Assembly: GCA_021811115.1 (NCBI GenBank)
Contig: JAJZPP010000003.1
Span: forward strand, 1-11,989
Source: a bacterium
GTDB taxonomy: Bacteria > Chlamydiota > Chlamydiia > Chlamydiales > FEN-1388
DNA length: 11,989 nucleotides
Direction: 5' to 3'
This document shows, piece after piece, positions 1 through 6,501 of this stretch (its first letter is position 1; every line of letters starts with the position of its first letter). Under the pieces are notes generated by a model, which was not told the DNA's origin, ran no database searches, and worked only from the letters and a program-made list of their open reading frames with translations. The translations under genes were made by a program, and so were the position numbers.

Positions 1-120
1 ATGGCGGTAGCCCTGGGTGAGGAGCGATCGTCTCTCTATTCGAGCCGCCACGAGCAAAAAGTGCTTTATAGTTTTGCAAAAGGCTCTTTATACAAAGAAT
101 CAGTTTTTGACGCTACATAA
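1..120 (+). CDS. Possible 3' end of an unidentified gene
   Basis: Frame 1 is open from the first base of the window to a TAA at 118-120, giving 39 residues that end in ...KESVFDAT. The other two plus-strand frames hit stops almost at once (TAG at 8-10, TGA at 18-20), which fits this being the C-terminus of a gene that begins outside the window. The window happens to begin with ATG, so a 39-residue stand-alone peptide is also possible, but no upstream sequence is available to judge a ribosome site. No family is recognised. It has the same orientation as queE, 67 bases downstream. Confidence is low because a 120-base open frame can occur by chance. Confidence 0.3.
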   Translation: MAVALGEERSSLYSSRHEQKVLYSFAKGSLYKESVFDAT

Positions 121-154
121 CTCGAAGGAGACGGGGGAACCGGAATAGCCGTGT

Positions 155-187
155 TTGGAATTCTTTCGTTTGGGATATAATTTCGTT
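155..187 (+). promoter_or_regulatory. Candidate promoter for queEC (TTGGAA / TATAAT)
   Basis: A perfect -10 hexamer TATAAT lies at 176-181. A TTGGAA hexamer (4 of 6 matches to TTGACA) lies at 155-160, with a 15-base spacer, which is short for a sigma-70-type promoter. Transcription would begin about 7 bases after the -10 box, i.e. at or next to the A of the queE ATG at 188. This would leave little or no 5' leader. The TATAAT is exact, but it lies in A+T-rich sequence, so a chance match cannot be excluded. Confidence 0.35.
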
Positions 188-817
188 ATGGACTTATTAA
201 TCAGCGAATTATTTGAAACCATTCAGGGCGAGACGAGCTTCACCGGCTGCCTGACCACGTTCATTCGGCTCGCCGGCTGTCCCCTTCGGTGCTCGTGGTG
301 CGATACCCCTCAAGGGCATCTGCAAGGGAAGAAAATGTCCTTCGAGCAACTCCTCGCATGCGTAGAAAAATTTGGCTGGCACCACGTCTGCATTACTGGC
401 GGAGAGCCTCTTGCCCAAGCCAATTGCATCCCGTTTCTCAAGCTTCTTGTCGATCGCACCTTTACGGTCTCTTTAGAAACCAACGGGGCCGTTTCTACCG
501 CTGCTGTGCCGGAAGAAGTGCACGTCATCCTTGATATAAAGTGCCCTGGAAGTGGCATGGAGGCCCACAACCACTGGCCCAATCTCGATCGGCTCCGCCC
601 ACACGATGAAGTCAAATTTGTCGTAGCGAATAAGGATGATTTTTCCTGGGCGCTTTCGATTATTTCGAACTATAATCTTGCGTCAAAAGTCTCCTCTCTC
701 CTCATTTCTCCCGTCTGGGACAGGCTGGATCCAAAGGAGCTTATCTCATGGATGCTCCTCTCAAAAATGCCCTTGCGGCTCAACCTCCAAACCCACAAGT
801 ACGTAGGAGCCCGATGA
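188..817 (+). CDS. queE: 7-carboxy-7-deazaguanine synthase QueE
   Basis: Radical SAM enzyme that converts 6-carboxytetrahydropterin to 7-carboxy-7-deazaguanine in the cytosol, the ring-contraction step of preQ0/queuosine synthesis. The 209-residue product opens with the family's N-terminal pattern ending ETIQGE (residues 10-15). It then carries the cluster-binding CxxxCxxC (C31, C35, C38, in AGCPLRCSWCDTP) and the TGGEPL motif (70-75) that contacts S-adenosylmethionine. The C-terminus LQTHKYVGAR resembles the usual QueE ending. I chose ATG 188 because the alignment to QueE begins there; an in-frame TTG at 155 would add 11 residues with no family resemblance and no ribosome site. ATG 188 itself has only a weak upstream GGGA, which agrees with a possibly leaderless start. 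The stop overlaps the queC start by 4 bases (ATGA), so the two are almost certainly co-translated. The function is secure; the start is less so. Confidence 0.93.
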   Translation: MDLLISELFETIQGETSFTGCLTTFIRLAGCPLRCSWCDTPQGHLQGKKMSFEQLLACVEKFGWHHVCITGGEPLAQANCIPFLKLLVDRTFTVSLETNGAVSTAAVPEEVHVILDIKCPGSGMEAHNHWPNLDRLRPHDEVKFVVANKDDFSWALSIISNYNLASKVSSLLISPVWDRLDPKELISWMLLSKMPLRLNLQTHKYVGAR

Positions 818-1428
818 AGGCCGTTGTGTTGCTCTCAGGAGGAATCGATTCATGCGTCCTCTTAGCGTATGCGCTCTCCAAAGGGCATACGTGTACGGCC
901 CTCTCGTACCATTATGGGCAGCGCCACCTCATCGAATTGGAGAGTGCCAAAAAAATCGCCTCCTCCTATGGAGTCCCCCACAGTATTGTGACGATCGATC
1001 CATCTCTCTTCCAATCTGCCCCCTCTGCGCTAACCGACCCTTCAATCCCCGTGAACCAAGCGTCCGCCTATGTTCCCGCGCGCAACCTCATCTTCCTCTC
1101 ATTAGCGGCGAGCTTTGCCGAGGCAAGAGGGGCGTCGACGATCTATTTTGGGGGCAATGGAGATGATGCTCCCCACTTCCCTGACTGTACCCCGCGGTTC
1201 ATCAATGCGATGCAAGCGGCTATCGCGTTCGGTGCGAAAACTCCTGTATCGATCCAAGCGCCTCTTACTTCCATGTCAAAAAAAGAAGTGAAAGCTCTCG
1301 GTCGTTCCTTACAGGCCCCCCTCGATCTGACCTGGTCCTGCTACCAACCCACAGAAAAAAGTCGACCCTGCGGGAAATGTCCCGCATGCCTCCTCGCCTC
1401 AGACCCTTGCTGTTTATACGACCAATGA
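814..1428 (+). CDS. queC: 7-cyano-7-deazaguanine synthase QueC
   Basis: ATP-dependent enzyme that turns 7-carboxy-7-deazaguanine and ammonia into preQ0, directly after QueE in the pathway. The 204-residue protein begins MKAVVLLSGGIDS, with the PP-loop SGGIDS at residues 8-13 binding ATP. The C-terminal zinc site is complete: C176, C186, C189 and C192 in the pattern C-x9-C-x2-C-x2-C. Length is normal for the family. ATG 814 is preferred over an upstream in-frame ATG at 748, because the family N-terminus begins here and AGGAG at 805-809 is well placed. The extra 22 residues of the longer form lie inside queE and look like frame-shifted queE sequence. Translation is coupled to queE through the ATGA overlap. 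The product can feed queuosine tRNA modification or, in some bacteria, DNA modification; nothing here favours the second. Confidence 0.95.
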   Translation: MKAVVLLSGGIDSCVLLAYALSKGHTCTALSYHYGQRHLIELESAKKIASSYGVPHSIVTIDPSLFQSAPSALTDPSIPVNQASAYVPARNLIFLSLAASFAEARGASTIYFGGNGDDAPHFPDCTPRFINAMQAAIAFGAKTPVSIQAPLTSMSKKEVKALGRSLQAPLDLTWSCYQPTEKSRPCGKCPACLLASDPCCLYDQ

Positions 1429-1457
1429 GATAAGGTCCGGTTTTTATTGGTCTTTCT
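1420..1457 (+). terminator. Stem-loop after queC, possible intrinsic terminator
   Basis: GACCAAT (1420-1426) and ATTGGTC (1446-1452) are perfect inverted repeats. The stem can extend inward by four more pairs using two G-U pairs, and it is followed by TTTCT. The queC stop codon (1426-1428) sits inside the left arm. The stem is A+T-rich and the T-run is interrupted, so termination may be weak or partial, and some transcription could continue into the copper ATPase gene. Confidence 0.4.
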
Positions 1458-1508
1458 AACTCGAATGGTAGAAATGACTTAGGGGCCTTACTGGCAAATT
1501 AAGGGAAT

Positions 1509-3536
1509 ATGACCCAGTTTACCTGTCCAATGCATCCGGAAATTCAGCAAGAGGGGCCAGGCAACTGCCCTCTGTGCGGGATGAACCTGGAGCCGATCAC
1601 CCCTCCTTCATCACAGGAGCCGGAAGTAAGTGACCTAGGCTACCGCTTGTGGATTTCCTTTATCCTCACCGTTCCACTGCTCCTCACACCTCAATGGCCC
1701 TGGGTTCAAGCCATACTGTGTACCGTCATCGTAGGATTTGGTGGATGGCACTTCTTCAGGACAGCCTTCACGTCACGTCGTCCCAACATGTTCACCCTCA
1801 TCTCTCTGGGTGTGGGCGCCGCCTACCTCTACAGTATGGCAGCAACCGCGGCTCCATCAATTTTCCCTCCTTCGGTCAGCCCAAAGGGCTCTTTGCCCCT
1901 TTACTTCGATTCTGCAGCCATGATTACGGTCCTTGTATTGCTCGGGCAACTGTTGGAACGGGCTGCTCGATTCAAAACAAATCAAGCCGTCCAATCCCTG
2001 CTTGAGAGAGCTGCCAAAACGGCAGTGCTCCTCGTCAATGGTCACGAGAAGGATGTTCCTATCGAACAGGTACGCATTGGGGATGTCCTCCGCGTCAAAC
2101 CAGGAGAAAAAATCCCTGTCGACGGTACGGTGACGAGTGGCCACAGCACGGTCGATGAATCTATGATCACTGGTGAGCCGATACCGGTGGAAAAGAGCGT
2201 GAAAGATCCTGTCATCGGAGGGACCATGAACCAGACAGGCAGCTTCCTCATGCAGGCTGAAAAGGTTGGCAAAGATACGATGCTTGCCGCAATCACCAAG
2301 ATGGTCATGGAAGCATGTAAGAGTAAACCTCCCATTCAAAGGCTCGCAGACACTGTTTCCAGCTATTTTGTACCCATCGTCATGGTTGTTGCGATCGCTA
2401 CCTTATTTTTCTGGCTCGCTGTGGGATCAGGAGTCTCATTTGCCCTTGTCAGTAGTGTGGCTGTCCTCATTATCGCCTGTCCGTGTGCTCTGGGGCTGGC
2501 TACCCCATTAGCCGTCATGATAGGAGTTGGCCGTGGAGCTAGTGAGGGGGTGCTCTTTAAAAATGGTGAAGGGATTGAAGCGCTTGAAAAAGTGAACACG
2601 GTCGTGATCGACAAGACAGGAACTCTGACCGAAGGAAAACCCACAGTCACCCACATCGAAGCGGTTTCTCCTTGGACCGTCGAGCAGCTCCTCATTCTCT
2701 GTGCAGCGGTCGAACGGGGGAGCGAACACCCGCTCGCTTCAGCTATCCTCGCAAAAGCCTCACAAATGGAGCTGCCTCCGCTTGATAAGTTCTCCTCACA
2801 TACAGGAGAGGGCATCCAGGGGGTCGTGGGAGGCCACGAGGTGATGGTGGGAACTCAAACCTTCCTCTTGCGATCTGGCATCGAGACAAAACAACTCCGC
2901 ACAGAAACCTTTCAAAACGATGGAAACACGGTGCTGTTCATTGCCATCAATGGGAAGGCGGCAGGATTTGTGGCTGTCGCTGATGCCATAAAAGCCTCGA
3001 CTCCGGACGCACTCGAAGCGCTCCATCGGTTAGCCTTAAACGTCATCATGGTCTCTGGGGATAATGAAAAGACCGTCCACACTGTGGCTGAAAAGCTCCA
3101 TATCAATGAGTTCCACAGCAATGCCTCTCCGCAGTACAAGCATGATTTTGTGAAAGAGCTCCGATCCAAGGGAGCCATTGTTGCCATGGCTGGTGATGGC
3201 ATCAATGATGCGCCCGCCTTAGCAGCTGCAAACGTGGGCATTGCGATGGGTTCTGGAACCGATGTGGCTATTGAAAGCGCCTCCATTACCCTCGTTAAAG
3301 GCGATGTGGCGGCCATTTATCGAGCCATCCTATTGAGCCGGATGATCATGCGGACCATACGCCAAAATCTCTTCCTGGCGTTTATTTACAATGTTCTTGC
3401 CATTCCGATAGCGGCAGGGGTCTTTTACCCGACCTTTGGATTACAGCTCGATCCTGTCATTGCTGCTGTCTGTATGAGTTTAAGCTCCCTGTCCGTCGTC
3501 GGAAATGCGCTGAGAGGACTCAGGAAGGCTTTTTAG
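1509..3536 (+). CDS. copA: Cu+-exporting P1B-type ATPase with N-terminal heavy-metal-binding domain
   Basis: Inner-membrane pump that exports Cu+ using ATP; 675 residues. The N-terminus has a short metal-binding module (CPMHP at 6-10, then C20, C23 and M25) instead of the common GMTCxxC ferredoxin-like domains. Membrane segments are predicted by eye near 45-62, 64-83, 94-110, 133-150, 283-305, 311-335, 619-640 and 644-665. Catalytic features are complete: actuator TGE (221-223), metal-site CPC (C324, C326), phosphorylated D368 in DKTGT, nucleotide-binding HP (407-408) and GDGIND (562-567). The YN pair (627-628) and MSLSS (656-660) in the last two helices are the Cu+/Ag+ signature of P1B-1 pumps. 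The start has AAGGGA very close to it, so the ribosome site is not ideal. A weak TTGGTC-16-TAGAAA promoter-like pair lies at 1447-1474. No regulator or copper chaperone is adjacent. The 3' end overlaps the convergent phosphatase gene. Confidence 0.93.
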   Translation: MTQFTCPMHPEIQQEGPGNCPLCGMNLEPITPPSSQEPEVSDLGYRLWISFILTVPLLLTPQWPWVQAILCTVIVGFGGWHFFRTAFTSRRPNMFTLISLGVGAAYLYSMAATAAPSIFPPSVSPKGSLPLYFDSAAMITVLVLLGQLLERAARFKTNQAVQSLLERAAKTAVLLVNGHEKDVPIEQVRIGDVLRVKPGEKIPVDGTVTSGHSTVDESMITGEPIPVEKSVKDPVIGGTMNQTGSFLMQAEKVGKDTMLAAITKMVMEACKSKPPIQRLADTVSSYFVPIVMVVAIATLFFWLAVGSGVSFALVSSVAVLIIACPCALGLATPLAVMIGVGRGASEGVLFKNGEGIEALEKVNTVVIDKTGTLTEGKPTVTHIEAVSPWTVEQLLILCAAVERGSEHPLASAILAKASQMELPPLDKFSSHTGEGIQGVVGGHEVMVGTQTFLLRSGIETKQLRTETFQNDGNTVLFIAINGKAAGFVAVADAIKASTPDALEALHRLALNVIMVSGDNEKTVHTVAEKLHINEFHSNASPQYKHDFVKELRSKGAIVAMAGDGINDAPALAAANVGIAMGSGTDVAIESASITLVKGDVAAIYRAILLSRMIMRTIRQNLFLAFIYNVLAIPIAAGVFYPTFGLQLDPVIAAVCMSLSSLSVVGNALRGLRKAF

Positions 3537-4503
3537 CTAACAGCCACTTTCCATAATCGATGATGCAAGAATACTGTTGCTCCGTTTGCACGCACCCAGA
3601 TCCGCGCTGACTACGTAATGTAAGAACAATATTTTTGACCGTTTCTTCAAGGTTGTCCGCTGTAACCTCACCTTTGTTAATTTTTTCCTCCAAAATGGCT
3701 GCGGCTATGAGGGTTCCCGTTCTTCCAATGCCAGCCCTACAATGAATAACTGTATTGTTCCCTCTAAAAGGTTCTTGTTTAAGCAATTGAACAAGATCGT
3801 CAATCGCCTTCAGAGAACCGGCATTAAAATCTTTCCAATCCGGGTAATGGTATCGGGTCACTGTTTTTTTCTCACCGTCAACCTCGACCTCATATTCAAA
3901 GTGCCGATCCTTTACAGCCGTTAACTTCACGTTGACTTTTCCTTCCTCATCTGCCCGCACGGTTTGGCCAACTTCAGTCGGATAGTAAGGATAAACACCT
4001 TTTTGCATATCTTCATCTGTTGTAAGGTCAACAACACCGCCTCCCTCAGTAGCAGCAAAAGCCCAAAATGATCCTGACAATGTTGGAGCTTGTGAGGCAA
4101 CAAACGATCGATCGCTTATTCCCACTCCTACGTGATTCGCATGCAAATAGTGATAGTCCCCATGAGTAGCTCTTACAGCTGTCTCAGATGGACAAGGAAC
4201 GTTAGAAAAACGATGATATGCCTCTTCGCTATCAAGATTTTTTATAACAAGATGTCTTGTAGCCTCCATAACATCAGACCATCGTTTCAGAGAGTGAGCA
4301 GCTGCTTCAGCAGGAGAAACGATTGGCGTCGTTGCTACCGGCTGAACGCTTCCGATAGGCGACGAAGCACCAGCAGCTTGTTCTCTTCCGCGTAAAACTC
4401 TTTGAGCAAGGCCACCGGTTTTTGTATCTGGGGGTAAGGGAGGTTTCTTTTCGATTGGTACCCTTTCTGGCATTCGAGGTGTTTCACCAATACGACCTGA
4501 CAT
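3520..4503 (-). CDS. Classical (eukaryote-like) protein tyrosine phosphatase, candidate secreted effector
   Basis: The 327-residue product has a phosphatase domain from about residue 90 to 325. Visible motifs in order: a [13 protein letters not shown] segment where the phosphotyrosine loop belongs; FVASQAP (134-140) followed by FWAF, the standard PTP core; the acid loop YHYPDWKDF (218-226) with WKD replacing WPD but D225 kept; the P-loop [10 protein letters not shown] (254-263) with nucleophile C255 and R261; and the Q-loop QTEQQY (306-311). So it should cleave phosphotyrosine. Residues 1-80 look disordered and contain PPLPP (21-25) after two lysines, an SH3-ligand-like pattern. ATG 4503 is chosen because AAAGGAG lies 9-10 bases upstream; an in-frame ATG at 4596 would add 31 residues without such a site. 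The gene is A+T-richer than its neighbours (several 60-base stretches at 33-45% G+C). An N-terminal tail plus a PTP domain resembles type III effectors such as YopH and SptP; secretion is inference. Confidence 0.85.
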   Translation of the reverse strand: MSGRIGETPRMPERVPIEKKPPLPPDTKTGGLAQRVLRGREQAAGASSPIGSVQPVATTPIVSPAEAAAHSLKRWSDVMEATRHLVIKNLDSEEAYHRFSNVPCPSETAVRATHGDYHYLHANHVGVGISDRSFVASQAPTLSGSFWAFAATEGGGVVDLTTDEDMQKGVYPYYPTEVGQTVRADEEGKVNVKLTAVKDRHFEYEVEVDGEKKTVTRYHYPDWKDFNAGSLKAIDDLVQLLKQEPFRGNNTVIHCRAGIGRTGTLIAAAILEEKINKGEVTADNLEETVKNIVLTLRSQRGSGCVQTEQQYSCIIDYGKWLLAKKPS

Positions 4504-4784
4504 ACTATTTTTCTCCTTTAAAAAATATGGCTCCAGTTCCTCCATACCACATTTATCAATAGGTAGCAAAGTGTTTATTTTGAATGCGACGGACAATGAT
4601 ATGAAAGAAATTCAATTCTTTCATCCTACGTATCAGGCACATCATTCATATCATGGATTTTTTGGCACTTTAACGGCGTGTATGACTTGGGGTGGCTCTG
4701 GTGAATTTTCCGGACTGAGGCGGTGATCGAGACCCGAGCGAAGACACAGCAGGGCCCAAGCCAACACGTTGAGTTTTCGCTCCT
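4504..4784. other. Non-coding stretch between the phosphatase gene and the 83-residue ORF
   Basis: These 281 bases separate two minus-strand genes. The half next to the phosphatase gene is A+T-rich and holds its ribosome site and the repeats listed separately. The half next to the operon (about 4670-4784) is G+C-rich and contains GAGCGAAGAC (4736-4745) and GTTTTCGCTC (4773-4782), which can pair over 10 positions with one G-U around a 27-base loop. No T-run follows that stem on either strand, so it is not a convincing terminator. No clear promoter for the phosphatase gene is seen. A 64-codon minus-strand frame with a GTG start at 4845 crosses the region but has no ribosome site. Confidence 0.5.
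4596..4654. repeat. Overlapping inverted repeats (alternative hairpins) upstream of the phosphatase gene
   Basis: ATGAAAGAA (4601-4609) is a perfect inverted repeat of TTCTTTCAT (4616-4624) across a 6-base loop. ATGATATGAA (4596-4605) is also a perfect 10-base inverted repeat of TTCATATCAT (4645-4654). The two left arms overlap, so an RNA could form only one of the two hairpins at a time. They lie 93-151 bases before the phosphatase start. They could be an operator or leader structure; the A+T-rich sequence makes chance pairing possible. Confidence 0.45.
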
Positions 4785-5036
4785 TCAAGATCTCAGGTAT
4801 CCAACCGTAACCAAGCAAAGGAGGCAACCTAAGGCTACTCGGCACACACGCTTATATATGGCTTTTGAACATGATTCCGCGGTTGCATAGTAGTCGTATG
4901 TGATGAGTCTGCCATCCTTATTCTTGACAGACTTCGATTCAACGTGAGGCTCATGGCTCGTATCAATATTCACAAACCTCTTGAGCCGAGAGTCCAATTG
5001 TTCGTAAAGGTAAAGCATTTCCGTCGAAGCAAACAT
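4785..5036 (-). CDS. Small hypothetical protein with a C-terminal membrane segment
   Basis: I do not recognise this 83-residue protein. It starts at an ATG with a strong ribosome site (AAGGAG, 6 bases before the start), the main reason to believe it is translated. It begins 47 bases after the holB stop on the same strand, so it is probably the last gene of the dciA-gyrBA-tmk-holB operon. Residues 1-60 are polar and rich in charged side chains and tyrosine. Residues about 66-80 (VALGCLLCLVTVGYL) form a hydrophobic stretch after a basic RVCR, as in a tail anchor with the N-terminus in the cytosol. The protein stops right after this segment; a further frame in another phase continues with LKERKLNVLAWALLC, so loss of a longer C-terminus by frameshift is conceivable. 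No function is proposed. Confidence 0.6.
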   Translation of the reverse strand: MFASTEMLYLYEQLDSRLKRFVNIDTSHEPHVESKSVKNKDGRLITYDYYATAESCSKAIYKRVCRVALGCLLCLVTVGYLRS

Positions 5037-5083
5037 AGTATCTCCTTGTAACGAGGGATTATTAGGGACTTTATGCTCGACTC

Positions 5084-5884
5084 CTAACGGCGTGGCCGAA
5101 CTTCAGTCAAAAACCAGGTCAGCGTATTCTTCAGATCAGACGATCGTTGGATCGCCTCAAGTGCCTGTTGGAGGAGGAGAGGAGATGTTGTGCTTCGCAT
5201 GGTAAGGTAGAGTGACTCGAAGAGACGGGCGGCTCGACGTTGGAAGAGCAGACCCACTTCGCCCTCAACTGAGGCTTCTTCTGACGTGTCGGAGAGCTGT
5301 TTGAGTAGATTTTTCTTCTCCTCTTCGAACTCTTCTTCAACCGTTTCAGCGGCACGAAGCACCTGAGCATAGGTTGGAGATTCCACGGCAAGAAGATCAC
5401 ACAAGGCACCTGGAAGAGGAACCTCTTCTGGAACACCAGGGAGTCTTACCATTTGGGCTCTTGAGAGTATTGTGGGCAGGATTTGGTGGGGAGCCTCCGT
5501 AGTAAGGATGATCACCGTATGTGGAGGAGGCTCCTCCAATGTCTTGAGGAGAGCATTGGATGATGAGGGAAGCATCCGCTCTGCCGCATCGATAAAAACG
5601 CCTCTTCGCTGCAGGGCGAAGGGCGCTAAGGAAAGCTGCTCGATCAGATTGCGGATGGCTTCGACGGTGTGCAGGCTCACCTTGCCACTACAGCTGAGCT
5701 CAAGAAGATCGGGGTGCTCTTTTTTCTCAATCCCAAGCCAATCACACAACCACGCCTTGGCACAAGCTGAGGCCTCTTTTCCATTGGGAGAGGTAAAAAC
5801 CATCAGGTGGGGAGGGTTTCCTGCAAGCAACCGCTTCAACCGGAGGCTAATTTCTGGGGCTAATTCAAGTTGGTCAAGATGCAT
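5084..5884 (-). CDS. holB: DNA polymerase III subunit delta' (HolB)
   Basis: Clamp-loader subunit of the replicative polymerase; 266 residues. Diagnostic segments are EHPDLLEL (56-63), HTVEAIRNLIEQL (72-84) and KTLEEPPPHTVI (114-125), with LPTILSRAQ (136-144) where delta' proteins carry the SRC motif. The P-loop region (SPNGKEASACAKA, 32-44) has no standard GxxxxGK[ST], as expected of a delta' that does not hydrolyse ATP. The cysteine-based zinc module that follows it in the E. coli protein is missing, and the C-terminal domain is short. ATG 5884 is preferred to an in-frame ATG at 5959: it overlaps the tmk stop by only 11 bases, and homology begins just after it. The upstream GAGAG is a weak ribosome site, so translation is probably coupled to tmk. 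The equivalent gene in C. trachomatis (CT187) has been labelled dnaX-like, but the size and degenerate P-loop here point to delta'. Confidence 0.85.
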   Translation of the reverse strand: MHLDQLELAPEISLRLKRLLAGNPPHLMVFTSPNGKEASACAKAWLCDWLGIEKKEHPDLLELSCSGKVSLHTVEAIRNLIEQLSLAPFALQRRGVFIDAAERMLPSSSNALLKTLEEPPPHTVIILTTEAPHQILPTILSRAQMVRLPGVPEEVPLPGALCDLLAVESPTYAQVLRAAETVEEEFEEEKKNLLKQLSDTSEEASVEGEVGLLFQRRAARLFESLYLTMRSTTSPLLLQQALEAIQRSSDLKNTLTWFLTEVRPRR

Positions 5885-6497
5885 ATAATACTCTCGATAT
5901 ATGCTCTTGAGCTTGTAGAAAGAGTGTCTCTTTGTCCTGTAACGCATCCAGCACAACAATGCGCGAGGGGCTTTTCGCCGCCATGGCTAAAAATCCAGAG
6001 CGCACCCGTTCGTGAAAGGAGAGTTCTTCCGCTTCGAGACGATCGCGTCTTTCTTGCTGCCTCTTGTGGACCCGTTTAAAGCCAACATCACACGGGACAT
6101 CAAGGTAGAGCGTCAGGTCGGGAAGCAGCGGCACCACATCGGTCGCCAGCTTCCACAAAGGCTCGATATCCATCCCTCTGCCGAATCCCTGGTACGCCAT
6201 GGTAGAATCCACATACCTATCGCACAGGACGATCTGTCCTCTTTTTAGGGCTGGCTCGACTATTGCTGAAACATGTTCCACACGAGCCGCCAAGAGCAGC
6301 AGCGTCTCCGTCAGAGGACCCATTGTGTTGGCCCCAAGAAACAGCTCCCGAATCTTTTCCCCCACAGGGGTCCCACCAGGCTCGCGTGTGACAATATGCG
6401 GCAGAGTTGAGGAGGCCATCCACGAGGAGAGCGCCTCGATGAGGCAACTCTTGCCAGACCCCTCTCCCCCCTCAAGAGTGATGAATACCCCTGCCAT
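5874..6497 (-). CDS. tmk: Thymidylate kinase
   Basis: Phosphorylates dTMP to dTDP, the step both salvage and de novo dTTP synthesis must pass through; cytosolic. The 207-residue protein has normal length. The P-loop GGEGSGKS occupies 10-17, TREPGGTPVGEKIR (37-50) binds dTMP, and the DRY motif is at D93-R94-Y95 followed by DSTMAYQGFGRG (97-108). The LID (about 141-156, KRVHKRQQERRDRLEA) is rich in arginine, as in the E. coli-type (type II) enzymes in which catalytic arginines come from the LID. The start lies 4 bases after the gyrA stop and the end overlaps holB by 11 bases, so it is an internal gene of the operon. Nothing unusual is seen. Confidence 0.95.
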   Translation of the reverse strand: MAGVFITLEGGEGSGKSCLIEALSSWMASSTLPHIVTREPGGTPVGEKIRELFLGANTMGPLTETLLLLAARVEHVSAIVEPALKRGQIVLCDRYVDSTMAYQGFGRGMDIEPLWKLATDVVPLLPDLTLYLDVPCDVGFKRVHKRQQERRDRLEAEELSFHERVRSGFLAMAAKSPSRIVVLDALQDKETLFLQAQEHISRVLYAS

Positions 6498-6501
6498 GCG
6501 C

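Noticed and set aside
20..58. tRNA T-arm-like sequence (TTCGAGCC) near the window start
   Set aside because: No acceptor or anticodon arm can be paired around it and no CCA end follows.
748..813. N-terminal extension of QueC from ATG 748
   Set aside because: The extra residues lie inside queE, resemble nothing in QueC, and the start at 814 has a proper AGGAG.
1857..2339. 160-residue minus-strand open frame
   Set aside because: Antisense to the copper ATPase core with no family resemblance.
4504..4596. 31-residue N-terminal extension of the phosphatase from ATG 4596
   Set aside because: The start at 4503 has a strong AAAGGAG; the extension contains this site and has no ribosome site of its own.
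4736..4782. GAGCGAAGAC / GTTTTCGCTC stem as operon terminator
   Set aside because: The loop is long and no T-run follows on either strand.
4651..4845. 64-codon minus-strand frame from GTG 4845
   Set aside because: It overlaps the 83-residue gene, has no ribosome site, has a stop just upstream and matches no known family; kept only as a possible decayed extension.
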